Positions 8,963 to 18,157 of a stretch of DNA of 64,000 nt are shown piece after piece. Origin of the DNA: Stomatobaculum longum (lineage in GTDB: Bacteria > Bacillota > Clostridia > Lachnospirales > Lachnospiraceae); contig JH590861.1 of NCBI GenBank assembly GCA_000242235.1, positions 328,692 through 392,691 of the forward strand. The letters are read 5' to 3'. The notes beneath the pieces were generated by a model. The model searched no databases and was not told where the DNA came from. It was given only the letters and a program-made list of their open reading frames with translations. Every line of letters begins with the position of its first letter. Position 1 is the stretch's first letter. The position numbers and the translations under genes were made by a program.

Positions 8963-9528
8963 GAGTAATCGCAGGCAATGCAAGAAGACTGCTCCTCAAA
9001 ACTCTGCCGGGTGATGAGACTCGTCCCACGACGGATCGCATCAAAGAAACACTCTTTAATATGCTCCAAGCGGAAATTCCGGGCTCACGTTTCCTGGATT
9101 TATTCGGCGGCAGCGGCGGAATTGCAATCGAGGCTTTATCTCGCGGTGCAAGCGCTGCTGTCATCGTCGAAAAAAATCCCAAGGCTGCCCGCATCATTCG
9201 TGAGAATCTGGAACACACCCATCTTGACGACAGAGCCGAGCTGCTCACGATCGATGCTTCCGCTGCCATTACCAGGCTGGCAGGCCGCGAGAGTGCGGCA
9301 TTTGATTTGATTTTTTTGGATCCGCCTTACGGACTTGGTCTGGAAGACCGGGCGCTTGCGCAGCTTTTGTCCACAGCTTTATTACAGGCGGACACACTCC
9401 TCATCGTCGAGACAGATATTGAGGCGGACCCCACCCGTTTCGAGACTTTGGGGTATTCGGTTCTCAAAGTGAAAGAATACAAGACCAATCAACACATCTT
9501 TCTCCAGAGAAGGTATGACGAGACATGA
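8959..9528 (+). CDS. rsmD: 16S rRNA (guanine966-N2)-methyltransferase RsmD
   Basis: A 189-aa SAM-dependent methyltransferase with [10 protein letters not shown] at the N terminus, the SAM-binding [15 protein letters not shown] motif near residue 50 and the catalytic LDPPYG motif near residue 118. RsmD methylates G966 of 16S rRNA during 30S assembly. It overlaps the upstream transpeptidase and downstream coaD genes by 4 nt each (ATGA), so all three are translationally coupled. The rsmD-coaD pairing is conserved across bacteria and supports the assignment. Confidence 0.95.
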   Translation: MRVIAGNARRLLLKTLPGDETRPTTDRIKETLFNMLQAEIPGSRFLDLFGGSGGIAIEALSRGASAAVIVEKNPKAARIIRENLEHTHLDDRAELLTIDASAAITRLAGRESAAFDLIFLDPPYGLGLEDRALAQLLSTALLQADTLLIVETDIEADPTRFETLGYSVLKVKEYKTNQHIFLQRRYDET

Positions 9529-10034
9529 CAACTGCGGTCTATCCGGGCAGCTTTGATCCGGTCACAAACGGACACCTTGACATCATCAAACGCGCTTCCG
9601 AAATGTTTGATCATTTGATTATTGCGGTCCTGAATAACAAAGCAAAATCACCGTTGTTCACGACAGCAGAACGTGTTACAATGCTATGCGAAATAACGGC
9701 AGGTATCAAAAATATTGAAGTCGAGAGTTTTGACGGACTGTCGATTAAGTACTGTCATGAAAAGGGTGCTCAGGTGATGGTGCGCGGACTGCGGGCTGTG
9801 ACCGATTTTGAGTACGAACTGCAAATTGCGCAGACCAATCGTGTGATTGCACCCGATATTGACACCGTATTTTTGACAACCAATTTAAAGTATTCCTATT
9901 TGAGTTCCAGCATCGTCAAGGAGATTGCAGCCTATCAGGGCGATATCAGCGCCTTTGTAGACAGCCGCGTCGCCGCGAAGATTATGGAAAAATACAGTCA
10001 TAGTCAGAATTGTGGAAGTGGAGCAAAGGCATGA
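9525..10034 (+). CDS. coaD: Phosphopantetheine adenylyltransferase
   Basis: A 169-aa nucleotidyltransferase. The [16 protein letters not shown] motif (H/TxGH family) is at the N terminus and the [13 protein letters not shown] block, equivalent to the ISSTxVR nucleotide-binding motif, is near residue 128. CoaD catalyses the penultimate step of coenzyme A synthesis, 4'-phosphopantetheine plus ATP to dephospho-CoA. It overlaps rsmD and the next gene by ATGA junctions. The length is typical. Confidence 0.96.
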   Translation: MTTAVYPGSFDPVTNGHLDIIKRASEMFDHLIIAVLNNKAKSPLFTTAERVTMLCEITAGIKNIEVESFDGLSIKYCHEKGAQVMVRGLRAVTDFEYELQIAQTNRVIAPDIDTVFLTTNLKYSYLSSSIVKEIAAYQGDISAFVDSRVAAKIMEKYSHSQNCGSGAKA

Positions 10035-10600
10035 GCAGAATAGAGCAGGTGATTTCTGAGATTGAAGATTACATTGAGGAGTGCAGACCATCGGCCTTTT
10101 CCGCCTCAAAGATTATTGTCCAGAAAGAAGAGTTGGAGGAGAAGTTATCCGAACTTCGCATGGCGATTCCGGAAGAGCTGGATCAGAGCAAGAAGATTCT
10201 GAGCAATCAGAATGCCATCATGCTGGATGCTCAGGCTCGTTACAACACCATGGTCAATGAGGCTTCCAAGAAAACAGAGCAGCTGGTCAATCAGTCCGAA
10301 ATTGTCCAGAAGGCGACGGCAACTGCCAATGAGATTTTGCAGAGTGCAAGGGCGCAGGCCCAGAGCATTGTCGATGCCGCACAGGCAGAGGCAAACGGCA
10401 TACGGCTCAGCTCGATTCAGTATACGGATGAGTTACTGCTGAATGTCCAGAATATCATCGGGAATGCCTCCAGAGAGGCAGATGCGAGAAATCAGGCCTT
10501 GCAGCTGGCCTTCCGGCAGAGCTTTGATCAGATTGCAGCCAACCGTCAGCAACTTGCCGCGAGCAACGAAGCTGCGCAGGCGGTAGAACAACAGCAGTAA
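10031..10600 (+). CDS. Coiled-coil protein, ATP-synthase B/H-subunit-like, following coaD
   Basis: A 189-aa, strongly helical, Gln/Glu/Ala-rich protein with an extended coiled coil (about residues 30-180) and no membrane segment. It resembles proteins often labelled 'vacuolar-type H+-ATPase subunit H' or DivIVA-like in Clostridia, labels that rest on coiled-coil similarity only. The ATG at 10031 overlaps the coaD stop (ATGA) and follows GGAGCAAAGG; an earlier in-frame ATG at 10010 lies within coaD and is less likely. A clear terminator follows, so it closes the recG-to-coaD transcription unit. Function unknown; a scaffold or division-associated role would be guesswork. Confidence 0.7.
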   Translation: MSRIEQVISEIEDYIEECRPSAFSASKIIVQKEELEEKLSELRMAIPEELDQSKKILSNQNAIMLDAQARYNTMVNEASKKTEQLVNQSEIVQKATATANEILQSARAQAQSIVDAAQAEANGIRLSSIQYTDELLLNVQNIIGNASREADARNQALQLAFRQSFDQIAANRQQLAASNEAAQAVEQQQ

Positions 10601-10606
10601 TCAGCG

Positions 10607-10637
10607 AAAAGAGTTTGCCTCCGTGCAAACTCTTTTT
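10607..10637 (+). terminator. Rho-independent terminator after the coaD operon
   Basis: AAAAGAGTTTGC / GCAAACTCTTTTT perfect 12-bp stem with a 6-nt loop and T tail. A TTG at 10615 that could start the next gene falls inside this stem, so the later start at 10657 is preferred. Confidence 0.88.
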
Positions 10638-10656
10638 ATACATAGGAGGAATACGT

Positions 10657-12027
10657 TTGCAAATCGATCGACTTCCCCGGCCTTTTCTCGAGGAAATGCG
10701 TACCTTGCTCGGCGAAGTCGAGTATGAAGCCTTCCTCGCTTCCATGGATGAAGTGCCGCTCTCGGGACTGCGCGTCAACCGCCTGAAGGTCAGCACCGAA
10801 AAGCTGACGGAAACCTTCGGTGCCTTACAGCCGGTTCCCTGGACAAAAAACGGTTTTTACCGCGAGCCCGGCGGGGAATATACCTCGCATCCTTATTATT
10901 ATGCGGGCCTTTACTATATGCAGGAGCCTTCCGCCATGTCTTCGGCCGCGCTGCTCGGCACGAAACCGGGTGAGCGCATTCTGGATCTCTGTGCGGCACC
11001 GGGCGGAAAGAGCACGCAGATTGCGGATGACTTACAGGGGGAGGGTTTCCTCCTCTCCAATGACCTGAGCGCTTCGCGCGCCAGGGCTCTGCTCAAAAAT
11101 ATTGAGCTCATGGGCATCGGAAACTGCTGTATCAGCTGCGAGGACTCCGGAAGATTAAAGAACGAGTACCCGCTTTTTTTTGACCGCATTCTGGTGGATG
11201 CTCCCTGTTCCGGCGAAGGTATGTTTCGGAAACATCCGGCTGTTATCAAGGCCTGGTTGGAGCACGGCAAGGACTTTTACTGTCCCGTGCAGTCCAAACT
11301 GCTCGACGATGCGGCGGATATGCTCCGTCCGGGCGGAACTTTGCTCTATTCGACTTGCACCTATAACCGCAACGAGAATGAAAATCAGATAGCCGCCTTT
11401 CTGGACCGCCACCCGGACTTTTCCGTTGATCCGATTCCTGCGACGCATGGGCTCACAGCTTCTGCCTTTTTGCCGGGAACCGTGCGCCTGTTCCCGCATA
11501 AGGCACGGGCCGAGGGGCATTTTGTCGCACGTCTCAAAAAGTCCGAAGAAGCACAGCCAATCGGCACAGCAAATACTGTCTTTTCGGGGAAAAAAGAAAC
11601 GCAGTTGCTGCGGCAGTTGCAGCCGTCGCTCGACGAGTTTTTTTCCGCCTCCGCCCGGAAGCCGGATCCTTCACGCCTCAAGTTGCAGGGTGACTATATT
11701 TTGCAGTTGCCGGAAGCTACTGTCCTGCGGGCGCCGCTCCGCTATTTGCGGACGGGTCTCTTGCTCGGACAGATTTCTCACGGCAGATTTAAACCTTCTC
11801 AGGCGCTTGCCATGTACCTGCGCGCCGAAGACTTTGAAAATCCGATTTCCTATTCGGCGGACGATCCCGCCGTGCGCCGCTATCTCCGCGGCGAAACGCT
11901 GGAAGCAACGGACAGCGGCAGCGGTTTCCGTTTGTTCTGTGTCGACGGTTATCCTCTCGGTTTTGTCAAGCAGGATAAACAGCGCTACAAAAATCTCTAC
12001 CTGCCGGGATGGAGGATGCAGCGATGA
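10657..12027 (+). CDS. RsmB/RsmF-type rRNA cytosine-C5 methyltransferase
   Basis: 456 aa from a TTG start at 10657 behind AGGAGGA (10644-10650). It contains the NOL1/NOP2/Sun methyltransferase fold: the SAM-binding LDLCAAPGGKSTQIA motif, the VDAPCSGEGMFRK block with the Pro-Cys of motif IV, and YSTCTYNRNENENQ with the catalytic TC Cys of motif VI. A C-terminal RsmF-like extension (about 290-456, RNA-binding type) follows. It makes m5C in 16S rRNA. It overlaps the next gene by 4 nt (ATGA), suggesting joint expression with the RsuA-HAD fusion. Confidence 0.88.
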   Translation: MQIDRLPRPFLEEMRTLLGEVEYEAFLASMDEVPLSGLRVNRLKVSTEKLTETFGALQPVPWTKNGFYREPGGEYTSHPYYYAGLYYMQEPSAMSSAALLGTKPGERILDLCAAPGGKSTQIADDLQGEGFLLSNDLSASRARALLKNIELMGIGNCCISCEDSGRLKNEYPLFFDRILVDAPCSGEGMFRKHPAVIKAWLEHGKDFYCPVQSKLLDDAADMLRPGGTLLYSTCTYNRNENENQIAAFLDRHPDFSVDPIPATHGLTASAFLPGTVRLFPHKARAEGHFVARLKKSEEAQPIGTANTVFSGKKETQLLRQLQPSLDEFFSASARKPDPSRLKLQGDYILQLPEATVLRAPLRYLRTGLLLGQISHGRFKPSQALAMYLRAEDFENPISYSADDPAVRRYLRGETLEATDSGSGFRLFCVDGYPLGFVKQDKQRYKNLYLPGWRMQR

Positions 12028-13421
12028 CTTTGATGCGGGCAGATAAACTGCTGGCTTCTGCCGGCGTCGGAACCAGAACAGAGGTAAAAAAGATAATAAA
12101 GGCGGGGCGTTTCAAGCGAGATGAGGTTCCGGTGCGAAATCCGGAAGAAAAGCTGGATCCGGAAACTATGAAGCTCTCACTGGATGACACGCCTTTTTGC
12201 TTTGCCGCAAACGAGTACTGGATCCTCAACAAACCGGCGGGTGTGCTGAGCGCAACCGAAGACCGGCGACATGAAACAGTCATCTCCTATATGGGCTTAC
12301 AGCGAAAAGGTCTGGCTCCCTGCGGCCGCCTCGACATTGATACCGAAGGACTGTTACTCGTCACAGACGACGGTGCACTGGTTCATCGTTTACTCGCGCC
12401 GTCCAAACGGGTGCCGAAACAGTACGAAGTGCATTACACGGGAACGCTCCCGCCGGATGCAGCCGCGCAAATCGCAGCCGGCATGACGCTCGAAGACGGA
12501 ACTCGGTTTTTACCCGGGCAACTCGACACAAGCGACAATCCGGCTCTGCTCACCATTTTCGAAGGGAAATTTCACGAGGTCAAGCGCATGTTTGCGGCCC
12601 TCGGTTGTCCGGTCGAAAAGCTGCGCCGTCTCTCGATGGGGCCGCTGCGTCTTTCCGATCTCGGCCTAAAGACAGGGGAGTTTCGAAAGCTCAGTCCGGC
12701 AGAAGAGAGCAGCCTTCTCGCTTTTGCGTCCGCAGGCAATGCCGCGGTTCCTTTTTCCTTCGAAGCGTATGACGCTGTCATTTTTGATCTCGACGGTACA
12801 CTTGTGGATTCGATGGGACATTGGAAAGAAATTGACCGCATTTATCTGGCGCGTTTCGGAATCGAAGCCCCGGAAAATTTATCCCAGCTGCTCGGCGGCA
12901 TGGGCATCGGCGAAGTGGCCGACTATTTTCAGAGACACTTTCATATTCCGGACAGCAAGGAAAAAATGCTGCGCGACTGGGAAGAACTTTCGATGGAGCG
13001 CTACGCAAAGGATACGCCTCTGAAACCGGGAGTCCTTCCTTTCTTGCGGGAGCTTCGGCGCAGAAAGTGTAAACTCGCCATTGCAACCAGCAATGCGCGC
13101 CCCATGGTTGACGCTGTGCTTAAGGCACACGGAATCGCTTCCTACTTTGATGCGATTGTCGTGGGCACCGATGTGGAAAAAGGAAAACCGAATCCGGAAA
13201 TCTATCTCCGGGCAGCAGAGCGCCTCGGTGCGGAACCGTCTCGTTGCGCTGTCTTTGAAGACTTACCGGAAGGGATACAGGCGGGACAGCGCGCAGGCAT
13301 GCGTGTCTATGCCGTCGAAGACAGCTTCTCGGAACCGCTGCGCGCGGAAAAAATGCAACTGGCTTTTGCTATGATTAAAGACTACAGAGAGTTGTGGCAG
13401 ACAAAGGAGAACACAAGATGA
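12024..13421 (+). CDS. Fusion: RsuA-family rRNA pseudouridine synthase + HAD-superfamily phosphatase
   Basis: 465 aa in one uninterrupted frame. Residues 1-235 form an RsuA-type synthase: S4 RNA-binding domain (1-60), then the catalytic GRLDIDTEGLLL motif with Asp104 and the KFHEVKRMF block. Residues 248-465 form a complete class I HAD phosphatase of the beta-phosphoglucomutase-like group: DLDGTLVDS (Asp255/Asp257), helical cap (265-340), ATSN (Ser356), KGKPNPE (Lys388) and FEDLPEG (Asp413). All catalytic residues of both halves are present. The ATG at 12024 has GGAGGATG upstream and overlaps the rsmF-like stop. The RsuA half modifies 16S rRNA; the HAD substrate is unknown. Because HAD enzymes of this subgroup include pseudouridine-5'-phosphatases, a linked role is possible (inference). 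Confidence 0.9.
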   Translation: MTLMRADKLLASAGVGTRTEVKKIIKAGRFKRDEVPVRNPEEKLDPETMKLSLDDTPFCFAANEYWILNKPAGVLSATEDRRHETVISYMGLQRKGLAPCGRLDIDTEGLLLVTDDGALVHRLLAPSKRVPKQYEVHYTGTLPPDAAAQIAAGMTLEDGTRFLPGQLDTSDNPALLTIFEGKFHEVKRMFAALGCPVEKLRRLSMGPLRLSDLGLKTGEFRKLSPAEESSLLAFASAGNAAVPFSFEAYDAVIFDLDGTLVDSMGHWKEIDRIYLARFGIEAPENLSQLLGGMGIGEVADYFQRHFHIPDSKEKMLRDWEELSMERYAKDTPLKPGVLPFLRELRRRKCKLAIATSNARPMVDAVLKAHGIASYFDAIVVGTDVEKGKPNPEIYLRAAERLGAEPSRCAVFEDLPEGIQAGQRAGMRVYAVEDSFSEPLRAEKMQLAFAMIKDYRELWQTKENTR

Positions 13422-13996
13422 AAATCGTGAAAAAAGGCATGTATGGTTACAGACGTTGGCACCAGTTCCGTCTCATGGCAAGCGGTATTTTGCTCGGCCT
13501 TGTGATGTACTTCTTGTTCATGCTGTCCCTTAGAATCAGCAAATTACCGAGTACCATACTCACGGTCTTCATTGTTCTGGCCGTCATTCCGCTTTCGCTC
13601 GCCATCGTGATGTCTTTTATCGCATCCCGCGCAAAGACACCTTCCGAGGAACGCCATGCTTACGCACAGCGCATCGAAGACCGCGGCATTTTGCTCTACG
13701 ACTGCATTTTTATGACCAAAAAAACCGGATTCCCGGTGGATTTTCTGCTGATTACCGACGGCAAGTGCTATGTCCAGAGCTGCGGCAACGCAGCGCAGCA
13801 GGCTGAGTTGAAGCAGCATCTCGAGCACTATATGACGGTAGATCACATCGGTTTTAAAATTGTTCTGGGCTATGGCGACAAGGGATTCTTTGAAGCGGTT
13901 GACAACCTGCCGCGCTTTTCGCTGGACGCGCTTCCGAAGGAAAGACGGGAAAAGGTTCTGAAGTGCAAGCGCACCTTGCTCGGACTCTCATTCTGA
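13418..13996 (+). CDS. Membrane protein of unknown function, 192 aa
   Basis: Two hydrophobic segments (about residues 20-42 and 47-69) are followed by a soluble C-terminal domain of about 120 residues with no motif I recognise. The N terminus is basic (MKIVKKGMYGYRRWHQFR), so inside-positive topology would put both termini in the cytoplasm. The ATG overlaps the stop of the RsuA-HAD gene (ATGA) and has AAAGGAG upstream. It sits between two pseudouridine synthase genes and is followed after 15 nt by the next one. The function cannot be inferred from the sequence. Confidence 0.7.
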   Translation: MKIVKKGMYGYRRWHQFRLMASGILLGLVMYFLFMLSLRISKLPSTILTVFIVLAVIPLSLAIVMSFIASRAKTPSEERHAYAQRIEDRGILLYDCIFMTKKTGFPVDFLLITDGKCYVQSCGNAAQQAELKQHLEHYMTVDHIGFKIVLGYGDKGFFEAVDNLPRFSLDALPKERREKVLKCKRTLLGLSF

Positions 13997-14011
13997 GGAG
14001 GATAGGACGCA

Positions 14012-14992
14012 TTGAAGGAATATAAAATCGCAGCTGCCGCAGCAGGACAACGTTTGGATCGTTTCCTTGCAAAAATTCTTCCCAAGGCAGACACTGCTTT
14101 TTTACACCGCATGCTCCGCAAGAAAAACATCACCCGCAATGACAAAAAGGCAGAGGGCAGTGAGAGAGTGGAGGCAGGCGATGTAATCCGTCTCTGGTTT
14201 TCGGAGGAAACTTTCCGGAAGTTTGCCGGAACGCAGCCGGATTCCCGTAGCTATCCGCGCTGGGACGGTTTTCCCGCCGCGGTCATCCTGGAAAATGAGG
14301 TGCTTCTGGCCATCAATAAGCCGGCCGGTATGCTCTCCCAAAAGGCAACGCCTGCGGATGTCTCTCTCAACGAGTACATGCTTTCGTATCTTATCTCCCG
14401 GAATGAATTTCAACCGGAAAACCCGAACGGTTTCCGCCCCGGCGTTGTAAACCGTCTGGATCGCAACACCTCGGGGCTCGTGCTCGCCGCAAAAACACGC
14501 ACTGCGGCCGAAGAGCTTTCCGTGCAGCTCCGGGATAAAAGGCTTCAAAAATACTATCTTGCCTGTGTCAAAGGAGAAGTCAGAGAGGCCGAGCGACTCT
14601 CTGCTTTTCTGTATAAGGACAAAGGAAAAAATCAGGTACAGATTCGAAGCCGTAAAACCTGTGCGGAAGACAAGGAAATTCAGACCGCCTACCGCCCGAT
14701 AGCAGTACAAGACGGCATCAGTCTCCTGGAGGTGCAGCTTTTAACGGGGCGGTCTCATCAGATTCGCGCACAACTGGCCGCCGTCGGTCACCCCATACTC
14801 GGGGATCCGAAGTACGGAGATCCGGCGGAAAATGCACGCCTCGCAAAGCGCCTCGGCGTAAAATACCAGCTCCTGCACGCCTTTCAGGTACAATTTCCGG
14901 AGGAGACAGGTGTGCTCGGCGCGCTGCATCGGCAAAGCATCCTCGCGCCGCCGCCCGATCCTTTCCGCCGGCTGTTTCCGGAGGCTTTTTAA
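14012..14992 (+). CDS. RluA-family (RluC/RluD-like) 23S rRNA pseudouridine synthase
   Basis: 326 aa. The N-terminal S4 domain (about 1-75) contains RLDRFLAKILP; the catalytic motif VVNRLDRNTSGL carries the essential Asp (about residue 150); LLTGRSHQIRAQL and GHPILGDPKYG are the family's C-terminal blocks. It converts specific uridines in rRNA to pseudouridine. The first catalytic-motif residue is Asn rather than the common His (NRLD instead of HRLD), a change seen in part of the family. The start is TTG with GGAGGATAGG upstream. It abuts recU (0 nt gap). The exact rRNA position modified cannot be assigned. Confidence 0.88.
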   Translation: MKEYKIAAAAAGQRLDRFLAKILPKADTAFLHRMLRKKNITRNDKKAEGSERVEAGDVIRLWFSEETFRKFAGTQPDSRSYPRWDGFPAAVILENEVLLAINKPAGMLSQKATPADVSLNEYMLSYLISRNEFQPENPNGFRPGVVNRLDRNTSGLVLAAKTRTAAEELSVQLRDKRLQKYYLACVKGEVREAERLSAFLYKDKGKNQVQIRSRKTCAEDKEIQTAYRPIAVQDGISLLEVQLLTGRSHQIRAQLAAVGHPILGDPKYGDPAENARLAKRLGVKYQLLHAFQVQFPEETGVLGALHRQSILAPPPDPFRRLFPEAF

Positions 14993-15547
14993 ATGGGAAC
15001 CTGGAACAGCCGCGGGCTTCGCGGCTCCCTGCTCGAGGAACTCATTAACCACAGCAATGAGGTCTATCGGACACAGGGACTTGCGCTGGTACAAAAAATT
15101 CCGACCCCCATCACGCCGGTCGAAATGAGCAAAAATCATCGTTGTATTACCCTCGCCTATTTTGAGAAGCAGAGCACTGTCGACTATATCGGTGTCGTGC
15201 AGGGAATTCCGGTTTGCTTCGACGCAAAGGAATGTGCGAGTGATACCTTTCCGCTCGCCAATATTCACGAACATCAACTTGCCTTTATGCGCGCCTTTGA
15301 GCAGCAGCGCGGCATTTCCTTTTTGCTGATTTCTTTTACGGTGCGAGAAGAGCACTACTTGCTCCCCTACGAGGAGCTCGGTTGTTATGCGGCGCGCATG
15401 GCAGCCGGCGGCCGCAAGAGTTTCACCTACGCGGAAATGAATCGACAGTTTCGCATCCGGGAGACGGCTGCGGTGCCGCTGCACTATCTGGAAGCGTTGG
15501 ATCAGTATTTACAAATGCGGGAAGACCGCGAGAGGAATGAATTATAA
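14993..15547 (+). CDS. recU: Holliday junction resolvase RecU
   Basis: 184 aa, RecU family. NSRGLRGSLLEELINHSN matches the conserved N-terminal arginine region, VDYIGVVQGIPVCFDAKEC holds the Asp and DxK of the nuclease core, and FPLANIHEHQLAFM the following helix. RecU resolves four-way junctions in Firmicutes, where it replaces RuvC, and acts with RuvAB and RecA. In Bacillus recU is paired with the class A PBP gene ponA; here it instead follows an rRNA pseudouridine synthase gene directly and overlaps the radical-SAM gene stop-to-start by one base (TAATG). Confidence 0.93.
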   Translation: MGTWNSRGLRGSLLEELINHSNEVYRTQGLALVQKIPTPITPVEMSKNHRCITLAYFEKQSTVDYIGVVQGIPVCFDAKECASDTFPLANIHEHQLAFMRAFEQQRGISFLLISFTVREEHYLLPYEELGCYAARMAAGGRKSFTYAEMNRQFRIRETAAVPLHYLEALDQYLQMREDRERNEL

Positions 15548-17415
15548 TGCAAAAACTCGCTTTGGACGAAGAGATTTTACTGCAGGTCGAACAGCCGGCG
15601 CGCTACATCGGCGGCGAAATCAACAGTGTCAAAAAAGACCCCGACAAGGTGAAACTCCGGTTTGCCATGTGCTTTCCGGATGTCTATGAAATCGGCATGA
15701 GCCATCTGGGGATACAGATTTTATACAGCATGTTCAACCGCCGCGAGGATGTTTACTGTGAGCGTGTCTTTTCGCCGTGGACCGATTTGGATCGCATCCT
15801 GCGCGAAAGAAAGATTCCGCTCTTTACGCTGGAGAGTCAGCGTCCCGTGCGGGAATGCGATTTTCTCGGCATCACACTGCAATACGAGATGTGCTATACC
15901 AATATCCTGCAGGTCCTGGAACTCTCTGAGATTCCGCTTCGCGCCGCTGACCGCAGTGACAGCGATCCGATTGTAATCGGCGGCGGCCCCTGCACCTATA
16001 ATCCGGAGCCGATTGCGCCCTTCTTTGACCTGTTCTACATGGGAGAGGGCGAGGTCATCTATGATCAGCTCCTGGATCTCTATCTCGCGCACAAAGAAGC
16101 GGGCGGCGCCCGGAACACTTTCCTCAAAAAAGCGGCTGCCCTGCCCGGTATCTATGTGCCTTCCCTCTATGAACCCCGCTATCGGGAAGACGGAACACTT
16201 GACGCCTTTGAACCGCTCTGTCCCGAGGCACCCGCGTCCGTTCGCCGTCTCGTCATGTCCGTGCTGGACCGCGCAGACTTTATCGACACCCCGCTGGTGC
16301 CCTTTATCCGCGTGACCCAGGACAGATCCGTCCTTGAGCTCATGCGCGGTTGTATTCGCGGCTGCCGTTTCTGTCAGGCCGGAAATGTATACCGCCCGCA
16401 GCGCGAGCACTCGGTCGAGTACCTGAAGCGCTATGCGGAAAAGCTCCTGAAAATCACAGGCAACGAAGAGATTTCTCTTAGCTCTCTGAGTTCCAGCGAC
16501 TACTCTCGCTTGCAGGAGTTTTTGGAATATCTGATTCAGTACACCAAAGAGCGCAAAATCAACATTTCACTGCCGTCTCTCCGCATTGACGCCTTTTCGC
16601 TCGATGTCATGCAGCGCATTCAAGACGTCAAAAAGAGTTCTCTGACCTTTGCGCCGGAAGCCGGCACCCAGCGTCTTCGGGATGTCATCAACAAAGGCAT
16701 CACGGAGGAGGACATTATGCGCGGTGTCTCCTCGGCCTTTCACGGCGGCTGGACCAAGGTTAAATTTTACTTCATGCTGGGACTTCCGACGGAGACGGAG
16801 GAGGACAGAAAGGGAATTCCGGATCTCTGCGAGAGAGTCGCAGACCTCTTCTACGATGAAATCCCGAAGAGTGAGCGCGTCGGCAGGGTACAGATTTCCG
16901 CGAGTTCCTCTTTCTTTGTGCCGAAACCGTTTACGCCCTTCCAGTGGGCTCCCATGTGCTCGGCTGAGGAGTATAAAGAGCGCGCCCGTTTTGTGAAAGA
17001 GACTTTTAAGCAGGAGAAAAACTGGAAGAGTCTTCGCTACCAGTATCACGATGTCGGCACCACCCTGATGGAGGGTGTTTTTGCGCGCGGCGACCGCCGT
17101 GTCGCCGATGTCATTGAGCGCGCATACCGGGACGGCGCCATCTATGATGCCTGGACCGAATACTTTGATGCGGAGCGCTGGGCCAATGCCTTTGCGGCTT
17201 GCGGCGTGGATCCGGACTTCTACACGCAGCGCACGCGCAGCACAGATGAACTTCTCCCCTGGGATTTTATCGACTGCGGTGTGAGCAAGGAATTCTTAAA
17301 GCGCGAGTGGAAGAGCGCATTGGAGGGAAAGGTAACACCTAATTGCCGCGAGCACTGCTCCGGTTGCGGCGCAACGTCTTATCAGGGAGGAGTCTGCTTT
17401 GAAAACAAGAATTAA
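15547..17415 (+). CDS. TIGR03960-family radical SAM protein with B12-binding-like domain
   Basis: 622 aa. The N-terminal part (about 20-200) resembles a cobalamin-binding/Rossmann module without an obvious DxHxxG. The central radical-SAM domain has RGCIRGCRFCQAG (Cx3Cx2C) near residue 270, followed by SSSDYSRL and FAPEAGTQRLRD blocks. A Cys-rich tail (CREHCSGCGA) closes the protein. The pair TIGR03960 + TIGR03936 next to RNase G and L21 is a conserved Clostridial arrangement. The substrate is not established. The two extra tail cysteines pairs may bind a second cluster or zinc (inference). The next gene begins inside its last codons. Confidence 0.9.
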   Translation: MQKLALDEEILLQVEQPARYIGGEINSVKKDPDKVKLRFAMCFPDVYEIGMSHLGIQILYSMFNRREDVYCERVFSPWTDLDRILRERKIPLFTLESQRPVRECDFLGITLQYEMCYTNILQVLELSEIPLRAADRSDSDPIVIGGGPCTYNPEPIAPFFDLFYMGEGEVIYDQLLDLYLAHKEAGGARNTFLKKAAALPGIYVPSLYEPRYREDGTLDAFEPLCPEAPASVRRLVMSVLDRADFIDTPLVPFIRVTQDRSVLELMRGCIRGCRFCQAGNVYRPQREHSVEYLKRYAEKLLKITGNEEISLSSLSSSDYSRLQEFLEYLIQYTKERKINISLPSLRIDAFSLDVMQRIQDVKKSSLTFAPEAGTQRLRDVINKGITEEDIMRGVSSAFHGGWTKVKFYFMLGLPTETEEDRKGIPDLCERVADLFYDEIPKSERVGRVQISASSSFFVPKPFTPFQWAPMCSAEEYKERARFVKETFKQEKNWKSLRYQYHDVGTTLMEGVFARGDRRVADVIERAYRDGAIYDAWTEYFDAERWANAFAACGVDPDFYTQRTRSTDELLPWDFIDCGVSKEFLKREWKSALEGKVTPNCREHCSGCGATSYQGGVCFENKN

Positions 17416-18157
17416 ATTTTCCAAGGAGGGGAATCTCCGCTTTGTCGGACATCTGGATATGATGCGCTATTTTCAGAAGGCAAATCGGCGTGCGGAGCTC
17501 CCGGTCGCCTATTCGGAGGGCTTTCATCCTCATCAGATTATGAGTTTTGCGGCTCCCCTCGGCATGGGCCTCGAGGGAAAGGCGGAATACTTTGATCTTC
17601 GCATCACGGAAGAGGGCGCAGCCACACTGCACAGTGCAGAGGCTGCCGAGCGTTTGAACCGAGAGATGGCGGAGGGCATCCGGATTCTCTCCTTTTTGCG
17701 CCTTCCCGACGACTCGCCGAACTGTATGTCAATCGTCCATGCGGCGGATTACGAAATCTTATTCCGGGCTGTTGCACCGGAGGACAAAATCGCAGGGCAG
17801 TTTGTCGACGGCAGTGCCTATCGAAGCCTGACCGGAGACGAAGAGCGTTCCCTTCGCGCAGCAGTCGATGAACTGTTACAGCGCAAAGAAATTCCGGTGC
17901 AGAAAACCGGAAAAAAAGGGAATCTCCGCGAACTCGACCTTCGTCCCATGATTCATGCGCTGCGCTGTGAGGACAATCGCCTGCGCTGCACGGTCGCCCA
18001 GGGCAGTGAGGCCAATTTAAAGCCGGAACTTCTGCTCTCGGCGCTGTTTTCTCTGGATACAGCGCGCCCGTTTGCCGCAATGCCGCGCCGTGTGGTTCGC
18101 ACCGAACTCTATGACAGCGCCGGAAAGACACTGGAAAGTTATGGAACAATCTTCTGA
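17399..18157 (+). CDS. TIGR03936-family radical-SAM-associated protein (DUF2344)
   Basis: 252 aa, starting with TTG at 17399 behind AGGGAGGAG and overlapping the radical-SAM gene by 17 nt. The N-terminal KFSKEGNLRFVGHLDMMRYFQKANRRAE-type segment and the GFHPHQIMSFA block are diagnostic of DUF2344/TIGR03936. It is always encoded next to, or fused to, the TIGR03960 protein, so it probably works in the same, still undefined reaction, perhaps on RNA given the neighbouring RNase and ribosomal genes (inference). It overlaps the RNase G gene by 17 nt. Confidence 0.88.
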   Translation: MKTRIKFSKEGNLRFVGHLDMMRYFQKANRRAELPVAYSEGFHPHQIMSFAAPLGMGLEGKAEYFDLRITEEGAATLHSAEAAERLNREMAEGIRILSFLRLPDDSPNCMSIVHAADYEILFRAVAPEDKIAGQFVDGSAYRSLTGDEERSLRAAVDELLQRKEIPVQKTGKKGNLRELDLRPMIHALRCEDNRLRCTVAQGSEANLKPELLLSALFSLDTARPFAAMPRRVVRTELYDSAGKTLESYGTIF

